A stretch of DNA of 64,000 nt from Lantana camara (GCA_037501455.1 CM074861.1:94837001-94901000); one strand, 5' to 3'; counted from the first letter of the stretch, positions 10,618 through 21,567 are shown. Program-made: numbers and translations. Notes: generated from the letters alone by a model not told the origin.

Positions 10618-12426
10618 CAACTCATACATGCTTGGTTTTGGATGATTTTTTAACCTTTGGAAACCTCTTGAAGTCTAGAACAACCTCCAATTGGAATAAC
10701 CTCATTATCTTTTCTCGTTTGTGAGATATTATCAATTCCTTTTGGTGACGCCACTTTACCGACAATCCGCTTTCGTCCAACTTTGAACCTACGCCATTTT
10801 CGCCTCGCTTTGAACCACAATTCGAGCCACCTACCATTTGAAACATCTGTGTGTCTAGTTTAATTCCCATGAAACAAAACTTAATTCCCATTTCTCAAAC
10901 TGAAGTGATGGTCGTTTTCCTACAGCTTGTCCGTTTCGGAAAATTTCCAACTTTTGCCTGTTTTGCTCGGAACCGTTTCTGATGCTTTTCTTTAGCTTTT
11001 CTTGCACCTTTTCACCTCCGAAGCCATTCCTAACTTGTTTTATATTATGTTATGTGTATGTATTTGATCTTATATGCATTTTATATCGCTTTAGTAATGT
11101 GCTCTGTGATCATACATGAATAAGAGCCACCATTTGCCTTTTGTTTACCTTTGTATGCATTGATAGTGCACTTAAACATGCTTTAATGTGTTTTAAGCAT
11201 ATGATAAGGTATGAAATGCATTTCCTTGCATGAAATGAGTTTGAATATGAATTTTGTTTAGGTAGTTGAATCTCTTATGTGCCTATGCATACGCCGTGCG
11301 TCTATGTGCCTTTGGGTCTAAGTCCTGCTTTTTGTCTTCAGTTTGTCCAGGTGCACCCAGCGTGGTGTTTTGTGAGCCGTTTTGATTCCGGGGTGGATCA
11401 CTTGTGTTTTTCTTGGCTTCCTTTGGTATAAGGTGAGGTTAGGTTATAGTTAAACCCTATGAGATGTGTTCGTTTTATATGTATGTGAACTATAACCATA
11501 AGTATAAATAAATACGTGTGAAATATATAATGTGACAAGTCTTTCCAAGTATGATACGCTATGTACAAGCCTATCTACGCTTGTTTTGGGTATGTTATCA
11601 TTTTATGTGGTTGCAACATCAAACTATACTTCAAACCGTGTGCCACTTACGAGCCGAGAGCTACGAGCGATGGATATGCTATGGATTAGACACGGAGAGG
11701 TATGTAGAGTATAGTTGTTGCAAGGTAAGCTCGTTATGTCAGTTTGTTATGTTATTTTCGTTATGTAGCGGGTTATGTTATGGTATGCTCTCTCTGATTT
11801 GTTTGGTATGATTCGGCCCCGGAGTTGTGGGTAAGGGGGACCCGGGTCGGCCATGGGGTCGCCGGTTAATGACCCCGTGCACATCTCCACAGTTTGATAG
11901 GAACATCCCTGAACCCTCCAGGAGGTTTGGTAGGGGGATGGGAAACTGAGGGTTTGAGTGTTCGTGCTCCCCTCGTATGATTTGGATGGTTTGGGTCGCG
12001 CAACCCTTCCATCACCGGAGAAGGAGGTATGTATGATACGTATGCTATGTTATGTTTTGATTTGTTATGTATGTTTAGATTGAGGAGCCCAGGATGGGAT
12101 TAGGTACTCGTACCCGCCGAGTTATGTATGTATGCTTTGGTAAAGTTCGTGAAACGGGGATAGATTCTTAAATTAAAAATACAATATGAATCTTTTGAAT
12201 ATGTAAGCTATGATATGATTTGATTTGATACGATTTGTTATGAATTAATGATCCGGTTTTATCTGAAATTCTTTAAGCTTTGGTTTGCTTTCTTTCTTTC
12301 AGAATCCCTATATGTATATATCACGGGTTAAACTTTGGTATGCAAAAACTATCCTTGAGTTCACGCACTATGTGATTGTTATGTGCTTTGCTCTTATACA
12401 TATAGCGTGTGTGGGTAGCCCCTCAC

Positions 12427-12443
12427 TCAGTCTGTGTGACTGA
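12427..12443 (+). other. CAGTC-type hairpin in B 5' LTR
   Basis: Arms TCAGTC and GACTGA enclose TGTGT. A pyrimidine tract and TTGCAGGTTC (ending about 12473) follow, then CTAGGCGG, as in A and D. Confidence 0.7.
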
Positions 12444-13006
12444 CCCCTCTCCCTTTTGTTTTAGTTGCAGGTTCAGATTTTGGAGTTCGAGCTAGGCGGT
12501 TTTGAGTAGGGTCTGTCGAGTCTGTGTCTATCTGTTTGTTTTGTTAAGTGCTTTTGCTCCATATTGTATAAGAAGTTATGTATGCGTATATGATATACTT
12601 TATGCAGGTTTGCACTTATAATTTGGAATGTATGAATTGTTCGAAAACACGAATCAGAAAGCAGCGGAATTTAAAAAATTTTCCCAACAAAAGGATATTG
12701 AACTCGCAATCGTGTAACCAAATTCGTAAAGATAGAAAACTTACTTTTCTTTTGTTCTTTCTTGAAGCGTTTCAAGCCACCCAAGAACGCTCTTCTCGCG
12801 GCTTGATCCCCTCTCCTTGGTAAAGCTCGAATCTTCAAACTTCTAACTTGAAGTCTCTAGAGAAAGTCCACCAACTTGATCACAATCTAACTAGTAAGGA
12901 TGTTAGTTCTCTAGTTAGTGTTTAGGCTTAACCTAGGGTTTATTTGATTTTGAAGAAAGGAAAGTGTTCAACACATGAACCAAAAGAATTGTCAATTAGC
13001 TCTAAA

Positions 13007-13032
13007 GGGGAGCATGAGCTCCCCTATATATA
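13007..13032 (-). promoter_or_regulatory. TATA box and abutting palindrome of C 3' LTR
   Basis: TATATATA (13025-13032) is the likely core promoter, read on the - strand. It is directly followed downstream by arms GGGGAGC and GCTCCCC (13007-13013, 13018-13024) around a 4-base loop. All four C/G LTRs keep this pairing. The start site is not determined, so whether the palindrome is transcribed is open. Confidence 0.65.
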
Positions 13033-13378
13033 GGAAAGGGGAGAGGCGGCCGAAATCCTTGTCCTCATAGGCAAGGGTTTTGGTTCCTCTCTCCTATTAC
13101 TTGATCTTCAAGTAATTTCCAACTTTTACTTTGAATTCTAATTCAAGTCAACTTTTAAGAGAGCTAAAAATATCCAAACTATTTTTAGATAATTTTATTC
13201 TTTATTTATTATAAAATAAATAACTTATTTTTATCTAATTAATTAATTCGTAATTAATTAACTAGATTATTTTCTCCAAAATAAGACTTTCTTTTTAATT
13301 CAAAATTAAACCAAAGTCTATTAAATAATTAACACCTTTAATTATTTAATACATATATAATATATATATATATATTCA

Positions 13379-13446
13379 CACGTGTGTGACACGTGTCACA
13401 GTGACACGTGTCACTCACGTGAGCCACACGTGTGATTTCACACGTG
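13379..13446. promoter_or_regulatory. Six CACGTG (G-box) sites in C 3' LTR
   Basis: CACGTG occurs at 13379, 13390, 13405, 13416, 13427 and 13441. Several are embedded in longer palindromes such as GACACGTGTC and CACACGTGTG. CACGTG is the known core for plant bZIP and bHLH factors (G-box, ABRE, PIF targets). The cluster lies about 350 bases upstream of the TATA box on the - strand, where an enhancer is plausible. Confidence 0.75.
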
Positions 13447-14591
13447 TGGAACCCTCTTGGTCCGATTAACTCGTTTAATCATTTTCAAGCCTCAACTCAT
13501 GTAACCAAGTTGTTGTGTGTGACCCTCTAGGTTCTCAATTCAATTAGCAGTGACCCCAATTAATTAATTCACTAATTAATTAATCAGTCCACAGATTAAA
13601 CGACCATAGTCTAGCAACAGGTGTTTAACCCCTAGCTGAATTGGAATGTTCGGATTCGACAGAACCTTTAAGTCATTGATTCATGAGATACAATCCTCCT
13701 ACTTACTATCTCTCAACCAAGATCTAGGGCAAGGGAATAATCAGAACCCTAATAATCTGGTCTTAAAGCTAAGTGCATTTCATATCCATTTGATCTCAAT
13801 CCAAGAAACCTTTTCTTGATGTCTTGATCTACTACCTTGGCCAAGGACTCCATATGGCATATGGATGACTTACACAATAAGAGATCACCTTGCAAATGCA
13901 AGTATAGGTCCTTTCTTGATTCTCATTCTCTTTCATGAATCACTTGTGCAGCCCCAGCATAAGCCTTGAATCGGTTGTCTAAGGCGACACCCTTTAAAGC
14001 GTATACCTAAGACTACAGAGTTAACTCATAAAGTGACAAGGAACCTCAAGTCTAAGGATCAATTAATCACATCAATGACTCGTGAGATATTTCCTAATCT
14101 GGAAGTTTCCATTTCCTGAAATAGAAACTTCCTTTCCCATTTAGGAATGCTCTCACACGGGGCACCTCAGTGAACTTACTTATTAAAGTAAGCACCCTCA
14201 TGTATCACGTACGTATCAACTATACACTTTGCACCTCCATGAAACAAGGTGGTCCTTCTTAAGGGCGTGATCCCACAAGCAAGCCTTAGAGGAGTCAGGT
14301 TGACACTCCCACTGTCTGTAGGACTCATCGGCTTGGAGTATTTTACTAATCATGACTTATGTGATATAGGGCTCGTTTCATGAACCATTTCACCTAAATG
14401 GTAGAGTCCTAAAGTCATCAGGATTAGAGGAGTTCTCATACATGCACAGCTAAAGTAAACGCATACCAAACAAGAGCATATAAAGAAGTGTTGCCTTAAT
14501 TAGTTATTTCATTAAAAGATTGTCTGTGATTACAATAAGGAAAAGCACAAAGCGGATATACAATCGGCTTTCTAGGGCACTATTCCTAACA

Positions 14592-14602
14592 ATCTCCCAC
14601 TT
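14592..14602 (-). other. C polypurine tract
   Basis: On the - strand it reads AAGTGGGAGAT, directly before the 3' LTR. It lies 5 bases past the gag-pol stop codon (complement at 14608-14610). The same tract precedes the 3' LTR of G, and a changed form precedes that of F. Confidence 0.85.
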
Positions 14603-14607
14603 GCCCG

Positions 14608-17600
14608 TCAAAGCCATTCTAAAGCTACTCTAAGTCCCATGTTCTGAAGATGACTTTGGAAAGCTTCTCGACTAAGGGGTTTAGTAAGTGGATCTGCCAC
14701 GTTCTCTGCTGATGTGACCCTCTCTATTTGCACATCTCCTCTTTTGATAATATCACGGATTAGGTGATACTTCCTCATAATGTGCTTGGTCCGTTGGTGA
14801 GATCTTGGTTCTCTTGCTTGAGCAACCGCCCCAGTGTTGTCACAAAACGCAGTAATGGGGTCTTTCATGCTAGGAACAACATTCAACTCTTGAATGAAGT
14901 TTCTAATCCAAACAACTTCCTTAGCTGCATCATTTGCAGCTAAGTATTCGACCTCAGTGGTCGAATCCGCAGTGGTAGTTTGCTTGGAACTCTTCCAACT
15001 CACTGCACCGCCGTTTAGGCAGAAAATGTATCCTGACATTGACTTAAAATCATCTAAGTCTGATGCAAAGCTTGCATCGCAGTATCCTTCGACAGTAAGA
15101 TCTTTCTGACCTCCGTAAACTAAGAATAAATCTTTAGTACTTTTCAAGTACTTAAGAATATTCTTCACGGCAGCCCAGTGACCATCTCCAGGGTCAGTTT
15201 GGAAACGACTTGTCACACTAAGTGCATAAGCCACATCCGGTCGAGTACATAACATTGCATACATTATGCTACCTATTGCTGACACATAAGGTATATGAGT
15301 CATTCTTTCCTTCTCAAGGTTAGTCTTAGGACACATCTTCTTTGAAAGACATGTTCCTACACTCATAGGAAGGTTCTTAACCTTTGCTGACTCCATATTG
15401 AATCTCTTCAATACTTTGTCAATGTACATCGACTGTGATAGTCCTATTAACCTTCTAGATCTATCTCTATAGATTTTAATTCCAAGGATATAGGACGCAT
15501 CACCAAGATCTTTCATCTCGAATTGGTTCGATAACCATAACTTAGTCACTTTCATGTCATCCTTCGAATTCCCAATAAGAAGGATGTCATCAACATAAAG
15601 TACTAAGAATTGCACTGAGGTCTCCAATTCCTTTCTATACACACATGATTCATTCGAAATTTGGATGAAGCCAAATGCTTTGACCGATTCATCAAATCGA
15701 ATGTTCCAATTCCTAGAAGCCTGTTTCAATCCATAGATTGATCTTTGGAGTTTGCAAACCTTTTGCTCACTCCCACTGAATGTGAAACCTATGGGTTGCT
15801 CCATATAAATGTCTTTGTCAATGTCACCATTGAGAAAGGCAGTTTTCACATCCATTTGCCATATCTCATAGTCATAATATGCAGCAATGGCAAGCATGAT
15901 TCGAATGGACTTTTGCATTGCAACTGGTGAAAAGGTTTCGTCGAAGTCCACGCCGGGTCTTTGAGTGAATCCTTTTGCAACCAGTCTTGCTTTGTAGGCT
16001 GCAATGCTTCCATCAACTCCAAGCTTTCTCTTAAAGATCCATTTGCAACCTATGGGTTTGACCCCATCAGGCAAATCTACCAAGGTCCAAACTTGGTTGG
16101 AGTTCATGGAGTCCATTTCGGATTTCATGGCTTCTATCCACTGTTCAGAGTCAGAATCCGAAAGTGCCTCCTCATATGTTGAAGGATCATTATCCTTTTG
16201 AGAGATTTCATGGAAGAATCCATACCATCTCTCCGGCTGTCTAGGAGTGCGTTCAGAACGCCTTAGAGGAGGATTTACATGTGTATCGAAATTCATGATT
16301 GGTTGTGGTTGATCAGAGTGGGACGTTTCTTCAGTGGGTGGTATGGGGTCACTTTGTACTTCTTCGAATTCTATGATCTTGCCTTTCTTTTCTTTAAGGA
16401 ACGGTTCCTCAAGAAAAGTGGCATTTCTGGAAACAAACACCTTTTGCTCAGATTGATCATAGAAGTAGTATCCTATGGATTCCTTAGGATAACCTACAAA
16501 GTAGCATAAGTTAGAACGAGATTCTAACTTATCTCCCACTGTCCTCTTCATGTAACCAGGACAACCCCAAATTCTTAAGTAAGAATAACTAGGGATTTTA
16601 CCATGCCACATTTCATAGGGCGTCTTGGGGACTGACTTAGAGGGAACTAGATTCAGAATCTTTGCTGCACTTTCTAGGGCATAACCCCAGAAAGAAGGTG
16701 GTAAGTCAGTGAAACTCATCATGGAACGAACCATATCAAGTAAGGTTCGATTCCTTCTCTCCGAAACTCCATTAAGCTGAGGAGTTCCCGGAGGAGTCCA
16801 CTGAGAGATAATCCCATTATCTTTGAGATGATTAAGGAATTCTTCACTAAGATACTCGCCTCCTCGATCAGATCGAAGTGCTTTGATCTTGTGACCAGTT
16901 TGGTTCTTAACCTCCTTTTGAAATTCTATGAATTTCTCAAAAGCTTCAGATTTATACTTCATTAAGTACACATAACCATATCGACTAAAGTCATCGGTAA
17001 AGGTTATAAAATACTGATGATTGTTTCTAGTGCTTACACTAAGCGGTCCACAAACATCAGTATGGATCAAATCCAAAACCTTAGTGGCACGTTCCACAGT
17101 TCCTTTAAAAGAGACTTTGGACATTTTTCCTTTGAGACAGGATTCGCAAGAAGTTAACTCCTTAAGATCATTTTCAGAGAATGATCCTAAAGTGTTTATC
17201 TTGCTAATTCTGTTCTTGGAAATGTGTCCTAATCTAGCGTGCCATAAGGGAGCTGAAACTTTGTCATCTCTCTTACGCTTTGTTTCTCGTTGTATATTCA
17301 TAATATTGATATTTTGAGTTAGGTAAAGTCCATTACTTAGAGTACCGATGTGAACGGAAGAGTTGTTCCGTTTGATAAAATATTTACCATTCTTAATATA
17401 AGTTTCATAACCTTCACAATCCAATATTGGAACTGAAATTATATTACGAATAATGCTCGGTACATAAAGGACTTTATTTAATACTAACTCAAAACTACCT
17501 AAATCTAATCTAATTGTGCCTAAAGCTCGAGCTTCAACGTTTGAGCCATCGCCGATCTTCAAGACACATTCTCCTTCTTTGAGTTGTTGGACTTCATTTA

Positions 17601-18528
17601 GCATCTGTACATCATTACAGATATGAGTCCCACAACCGGTATCAAGTACCCAAGAACTAGAATTAATAGAAAGATTTACTTCAACGAGAAAGATACCTTT
17701 CTTTAGAGTAGCCTTGTACTCTGGGCAGTTTCTCCTCCAATGTCCCGCTTTGCCACAATGGAAGCAAACATCCTTTTTCTGATCACGCTTCTTCTTTTGG
17801 GCCTTCCCCTTCGAAATGCCACCAGTGGGCCTAAGGGGTTTCTTCTTCTTCTTTTGGGCTTTCTTCCCCTTACCTTTAGAAGGCCCAGAAGAGGAAGATG
17901 GAGCATTCACCATCAAAACCTTATTGTCCTTCTTGATCGTGCTTTCAGCAGTCACAAGCTGACTAATCAGCTCAGCTACAGTAGCACCAGCATGATTCAT
18001 GTTGAAGTTAAGGACAAATGGGTTGAATGATGGTGGGAGCGAAGCTAGCAACAAATCCACTGAAAGCTCATCTTTCGGTGGCATGTCCATGGAAGCAAGT
18101 TTCTCAGTAAGGGCAAGAAACTTGAGTCCATATTCATGGACACTTGAACCTTCCCTCATTCTCAAGTGGAACAATTCCTTTGACGTGTTATACCTTGCAA
18201 CACGTTCATGAGGGCGGTAAAGTTGCTCTAAGTGGTCGTAAATCTCCCAAGCAAATTCCATGGCCTCATGTTGTCTTTGCAAGTCCGGAGACATGTTAGC
18301 CAACATAAGGCAACGGGCTTGGAGATTATCATCCTTCCACTTCTGAATCGCGTCCCGCTCAGCCCGAGTGGGAGCCTCCCCTTCGGGACTGGGCTCCCCT
18401 TCGAAGAGAACATAAGTTCTCTTCTCAGAATCTAAAATGATTTTTAGATTCCTCAGCCAATCAGAATAGTTGGGACCAGTCAACTTGTTTGACTCGAGGA
18501 TCGATACAAGAGGGTTTTTGGTTGCCAT
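14608..18528 (-). CDS. gag-pol: C Gag-Pol polyprotein (Ty1/copia), 1306 residues, uninterrupted
   Basis: This one protein supplies all retrotransposition functions. Gag is at residues 1-280, with PNYSDWLRNLK near 20-30 and a complete zinc knuckle CFHCGKAGHWRRNC at 255-268 after a lysine-rich run. The aspartic protease has D296 in LDTGCGTH. The integrase zinc-binding part has HARLGH from residue 430 and CESCLKGK. The integrase core has D491 (HTDVCGPL), D554 (RSDRGGEY) and E590 (VSERRNR); the 35 residues between the last two match the DD35E rule. RT has YVDD at 978-981. RNase H has YCDASFASD, a TTEVEYLAA motif and CDNTGA. It ends LRVALEWL. The ATG at 18526-18528 opens with MATKNPLVSIL after a leader that decayed G still resembles. 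Length and motifs agree with an intact copia polyprotein, so activity is possible but not shown. Confidence 0.96.
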   Translation of the reverse strand: MATKNPLVSILESNKLTGPNYSDWLRNLKIILDSEKRTYVLFEGEPSPEGEAPTRAERDAIQKWKDDNLQARCLMLANMSPDLQRQHEAMEFAWEIYDHLEQLYRPHERVARYNTSKELFHLRMREGSSVHEYGLKFLALTEKLASMDMPPKDELSVDLLLASLPPSFNPFVLNFNMNHAGATVAELISQLVTAESTIKKDNKVLMVNAPSSSSGPSKGKGKKAQKKKKKPLRPTGGISKGKAQKKKRDQKKDVCFHCGKAGHWRRNCPEYKATLKKGIFLVEVNLSINSSSWVLDTGCGTHICNDVQMLNEVQQLKEGECVLKIGDGSNVEARALGTIRLDLGSFELVLNKVLYVPSIIRNIISVPILDCEGYETYIKNGKYFIKRNNSSVHIGTLSNGLYLTQNINIMNIQRETKRKRDDKVSAPLWHARLGHISKNRISKINTLGSFSENDLKELTSCESCLKGKMSKVSFKGTVERATKVLDLIHTDVCGPLSVSTRNNHQYFITFTDDFSRYGYVYLMKYKSEAFEKFIEFQKEVKNQTGHKIKALRSDRGGEYLSEEFLNHLKDNGIISQWTPPGTPQLNGVSERRNRTLLDMVRSMMSFTDLPPSFWGYALESAAKILNLVPSKSVPKTPYEMWHGKIPSYSYLRIWGCPGYMKRTVGDKLESRSNLCYFVGYPKESIGYYFYDQSEQKVFVSRNATFLEEPFLKEKKGKIIEFEEVQSDPIPPTEETSHSDQPQPIMNFDTHVNPPLRRSERTPRQPERWYGFFHEISQKDNDPSTYEEALSDSDSEQWIEAMKSEMDSMNSNQVWTLVDLPDGVKPIGCKWIFKRKLGVDGSIAAYKARLVAKGFTQRPGVDFDETFSPVAMQKSIRIMLAIAAYYDYEIWQMDVKTAFLNGDIDKDIYMEQPIGFTFSGSEQKVCKLQRSIYGLKQASRNWNIRFDESVKAFGFIQISNESCVYRKELETSVQFLVLYVDDILLIGNSKDDMKVTKLWLSNQFEMKDLGDASYILGIKIYRDRSRRLIGLSQSMYIDKVLKRFNMESAKVKNLPMSVGTCLSKKMCPKTNLEKERMTHIPYVSAIGSIMYAMLCTRPDVAYALSVTSRFQTDPGDGHWAAVKNILKYLKSTKDLFLVYGGQKDLTVEGYCDASFASDLDDFKSMSGYIFCLNGGAVSWKSSKQTTTADSTTEVEYLAANDAAKEVVWIRNFIQELNVVPSMKDPITAFCDNTGAVAQAREPRSHQRTKHIMRKYHLIRDIIKRGDVQIERVTSAENVADPLTKPLSREAFQSHLQNMGLRVALEWL

Positions 18529-18734
18529 TTCAAAACACGTAGAGAATCACAGAATCTACGACCTAAATGGTAAAACAGAGAACTAGTGAGCATGCTGAAT
18601 TATAACGATATACAAAAGATAAGGTCTTTAATCTAATGTAGCTCCCACTGTTTTTCAAATATCTAGAATTCCCAAAGATCTAAGAGGAACACGTTTCCCA
18701 ATGGGTACTAAGATCCTAGGCATTTTACCTCGAA

Positions 18735-19057
18735 CCCACGACTCGCAGACATTCTAAGTAAGAACCCTAGGTAGGTACAACTTACCAATTCTAACACCTT
18801 TAGAACTCTTAGTAATTGTTTTTGCATCACCTATCTTTCAATATGGACCCACGACTCGTGCGACATCCATATTTACTTAGGCGTTAAGCTAGACCCATCA
18901 ATCATAAGATCATGACCAAAACTTAGTCCAAACGACCCACGACTCGCGGACATTGCCCTTGCTAAAATTGACCACGAAATATTGATCATTTAAAATGATT
19001 AATTAGGTAACTAAGAACTAATAAGCTCCACTAGCTATCCCACGACTTGCGGACAAT
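18735..19057 (-). repeat. Four spaced copies of a 19-base motif in C leader
   Basis: On the + strand the copies are CCCACGACTCGCAGACATT (18735), CCCACGACTCGTGCGACAT (18848), CCCACGACTCGCGGACATT (18936) and CCCACGACTTGCGGACAAT (19039). They are about 88-113 bases apart. The second is framed by perfect 8-base arms AATATGGA and TCCATATT (18840-18847, 18866-18873). The fourth has 8-base arms with one mismatch (CTAGCTAT, ATAACTAG). Sequences between copies are unrelated, so this is not a simple tandem duplication. Confidence 0.8.
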
Positions 19058-20220
19058 AACTAGCTTTACTTACTAACTTAAAACCTATTGATGGAATGCT
19101 AGGAATTTAATTCAAAATTTGCATCTCGAATTAAACACCTATTTGTTCGAAATTAGCTTAATATTTAATGGGAATTTTCGAATCAACCGGAGAGTTGTCC
19201 GGTTCGACCTCACCAACATATATGTTATCCAATTTTATTAGTCTTGATTAATGCAAGTACACTTAAATGCATATCAAACAAGCACATAAACAGATAACAT
19301 GTCCTAGCATGATACTAACATGTAATGATCATGGGTTCTACCTATCTTATGCGTGATATGTGGGAGCCACTCCACAATCACAAGTTCTAACATACATGCC
19401 ACATAAACAGTTTAAATCACATAAGGGAAAACGGTAACAAAATACGAGCCCTATCTCTATTACATTTAACAATTGAGATTCCCCTCCCTAACATTTTGAG
19501 GGGTCTTCACTTATGGCCTCCTTGTTACTTGAATGTGGTCCATCTTACTCCATGGGTGCATTGTCTCCAAAATGAAAATAAAACCTCACCACCTATCTCT
19601 ACTCTCAAATTACAATAAAAGGAAAAAGACATAAAGTAATAAGGCTCAATCTTCATATTGGCCTTAGACAATTACACGGGGCATACCCCGGCCTCAAAAA
19701 CAGTAATATGGAAAGCCACATAATAAATCACATAACAGTACGCACATAAGTGAGGCTTCAACCTCAATTGAAAAACGCAACTATAAGGCTCCAACCCCAA
19801 TTTAAACCATCCATGTGCATAAATTAAAACCATACATAGATCTAAACCCATGATCACCTAACATGCTTTTGCAAGAATTTGAATTTAACCAATAAATTAA
19901 AATTCTCGTTTCAAGTCCTAATGACTTAAAACACGACTTAGATGCAATTCTTGTTCAAGAGCCTTTTCAATAAAACCCGAAAAACAATAAACCAATAAAA
20001 TTCCAATTAATTTCCAAAATTAATAATTTTATTCTTTCATTATTTTCAGAAAATAAAATTCATAATTTTCCCAAAATCCAAATCGCTTTAATTTCTCAAA
20101 AATCCCAATTTAATCAAAATTTTAAAATAATTTTATTTTAACAAAACCGATTTTAAAAGATAAAATTAAAATAAAATTAAATCGGGATTTTTCGGACCGA
20201 AAAACACGAAACACGAAACC

Positions 20221-20560
20221 ACGAAAACATGGGCCCGGGACGACGCGGGATCGCCCGCCCGCCGCGAAGGAACGCGCGCCAGGCGCGCGCCAGCGCTGCG
20301 CACAGCCGGTAGCGATTGCCGCCAGCGTGCGCGCGCCAGGCGCGCCCTTGGGCGCAGACGTGCGGCGCGGGCAGGCAGTCCCGGCCATCCCTGGGCGGGC
20401 GCTCCCGCGCGGTTGCGGGAGGAGCAGGCGGCTGTCCCGCACGGTTGCGGGACAGGCGAGTAAGGCGCCTAGGCGGGCGAGAGGCCTCCCGCCCGGATGC
20501 GGGAGGGCTGGGCGGCGGTGATGGGGCTTGGGCGTGCGACGTGCTAGCACGCCCAGGCCC
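20221..20560 (-). repeat. GC island with three related hairpins in C leader
   Basis: The flanks are A/T-rich but this stretch is extremely GC-rich. Three stem-loops of one design lie at 20402-20421 (arms CTCCCGC and GCGGGAG, loop GCGGTT), 20432-20455 (CTGTCCCGC and GCGGGACAG, loop ACGGTT) and 20485-20506 (CCTCCCGC and GCGGGAGG, loop CCGGAT). Two further palindromes with GCGCGCC-A-GGCGCGC lie near 20274 and 20330. The changed outer pairs keep the stems intact. Confidence 0.8.
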
Positions 20561-20812
20561 GTTCTTTTCGTGTCCCGTTTCGTATTTTTGGGTTTCTCCA
20601 AAACCAGGTTCAATCCAAAATTAAAAGATTCGATTTTGATAAATTTCAACTAAAACGATTTTAAAAAACAGTTTTAGAAATTCAGGAAAAATTACAGTTT
20701 CGTATTTCAGGCTTTCTAAAAGAACTCATGAATACCTAATTCGCATCTAAGCCTAAGAATTTCTACCAAATTCAGAATAATTGAGACGAATCAGAAACAC
20801 GATTAACGAGGT

Positions 20813-20825
20813 GGCTTTGATACCA
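20813..20825 (-). other. C primer binding site
   Basis: On the - strand it reads TGGTATCAAAGCC, starting two bases after the 5' LTR end. It resembles the initiator-Met tRNA primer site, with an AAA variation against the TCAGAGC of A and B. Confidence 0.85.
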
Positions 20826-21195
20826 CTTGTTGGAAAACACGAATCAGAAAGCAGCGGAATTTAAAAAATTTTCCCAACAAAAGGACCTTGAACTCGCAAT
20901 CGTGTAACCAAATTCGTAAAGATAGAAAACTTACTTTTCTTTTATTCTTTCTTCAAGCGTTTCAAGCCACCCAAGAACGCTCTTCTCGCGGCTTGATCCC
21001 CTTTCCTTGGTAAAGCTCGAATCTTCAAACTTCTAACTTGAAGTCTCTAGAGAAAGTCCACCAACTTGATCACAATCTAACTAGTAAGGATGCTAGTTCT
21101 CTAGTTAGTGTTTAGGCTTAACCTAGGGTTTAATTTAATCTTGGAGAAAGGAAGGTGTTCAACACATGAACCAAGAATTGTCCATTCGCTCTAAA

Positions 21196-21221
21196 GGGGA
21201 GCATGAGCTCCCCTATATATA
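21196..21221 (-). promoter_or_regulatory. TATA box and abutting palindrome of C 5' LTR
   Basis: TATATATA is at 21214-21221. Arms GGGGAGC and GCTCCCC around ATGA occupy 21196-21213. This is the copy expected to start the genomic RNA of C, read on the - strand. Confidence 0.7.
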
Positions 21222-21567
21222 GGAAAGGGGAGGGGCGGCCGAACCTAGTCCTAATGGACAAAGGATTTGGTCCCTCTCTCTCCTATTACTTGATCATCAA
21301 GTATTTTCCAACTTTGACTTTGAATTCTAATTCAAGTCAACTTTTAAGAGAGCTAAAAATATCCAAACTATTTTTGGATAATTTTATACTTTATTTATTA
21401 TAAAATAAATAACTTATTTTTATCTAATTAATTAATTCGTAATTAATTAACTAGATTATTTTCTCCAAAATAAGACTTTCTTTTTAATTCAAAATTAAAC
21501 CAAAGTCTATTAAATAATTAACACCTTTAATTATTTAATACATATATAATATATATATATATATTCA

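Larger units (their letters stand above)
9668..12637 (+). repeat. B, 5' LTR, first part
   Basis: It matches the right LTR from 25992 with few changes. It has a short tandem duplication of a CCCTACCCGTTCGA-like unit near 10040 that the right copy lacks. From about 10640 to 10840 it is clearly related to A's LTR (650-830), including a shared AGAACAACCTCCAATTGGAA. C is inserted after TGAAT at 12633-12637. Confidence 0.92.
12638..14591 (-). repeat. C, 3' LTR
   Basis: On the - strand it runs TGTTAGGAATAGTGCCC to GTGTTTTCGAACA. It differs from the partner LTR at 20828-22781 by scattered substitutions and small balancing indels (for example near 12945 and 13050). It holds the six-fold CACGTG cluster, a TATA box and an AT-rich tract. 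G has related LTRs. Confidence 0.95.
18529..20812 (-). other. C untranslated leader between primer site and gag
   Basis: This 2.3 kb leader, long for a copia element, has no convincing frame. Near gag it carries a motif repeated four times (18735-19057). The middle is A/T-rich. A strongly GC-rich island lies at 20221-20560. The 175-codon frame over that island (20122-20649) looks like a by-product of base composition. The leader may hold packaging or translation signals; that is inference. Confidence 0.7.

Noticed and set aside
10114..10724. Frames of 61-104 codons in B's LTR, with near-copies at 26346-27034
   Set aside because: They are in both LTRs only because the LTR is duplicated; frame and length change between copies and no domain is seen.
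20122..20649. 175-codon frame on the - strand (and frames on the + strand) over the GC-rich island
   Set aside because: High GC with few stops gives long frames by chance; no domain, low-complexity composition, and hairpin repeats explain the sequence.
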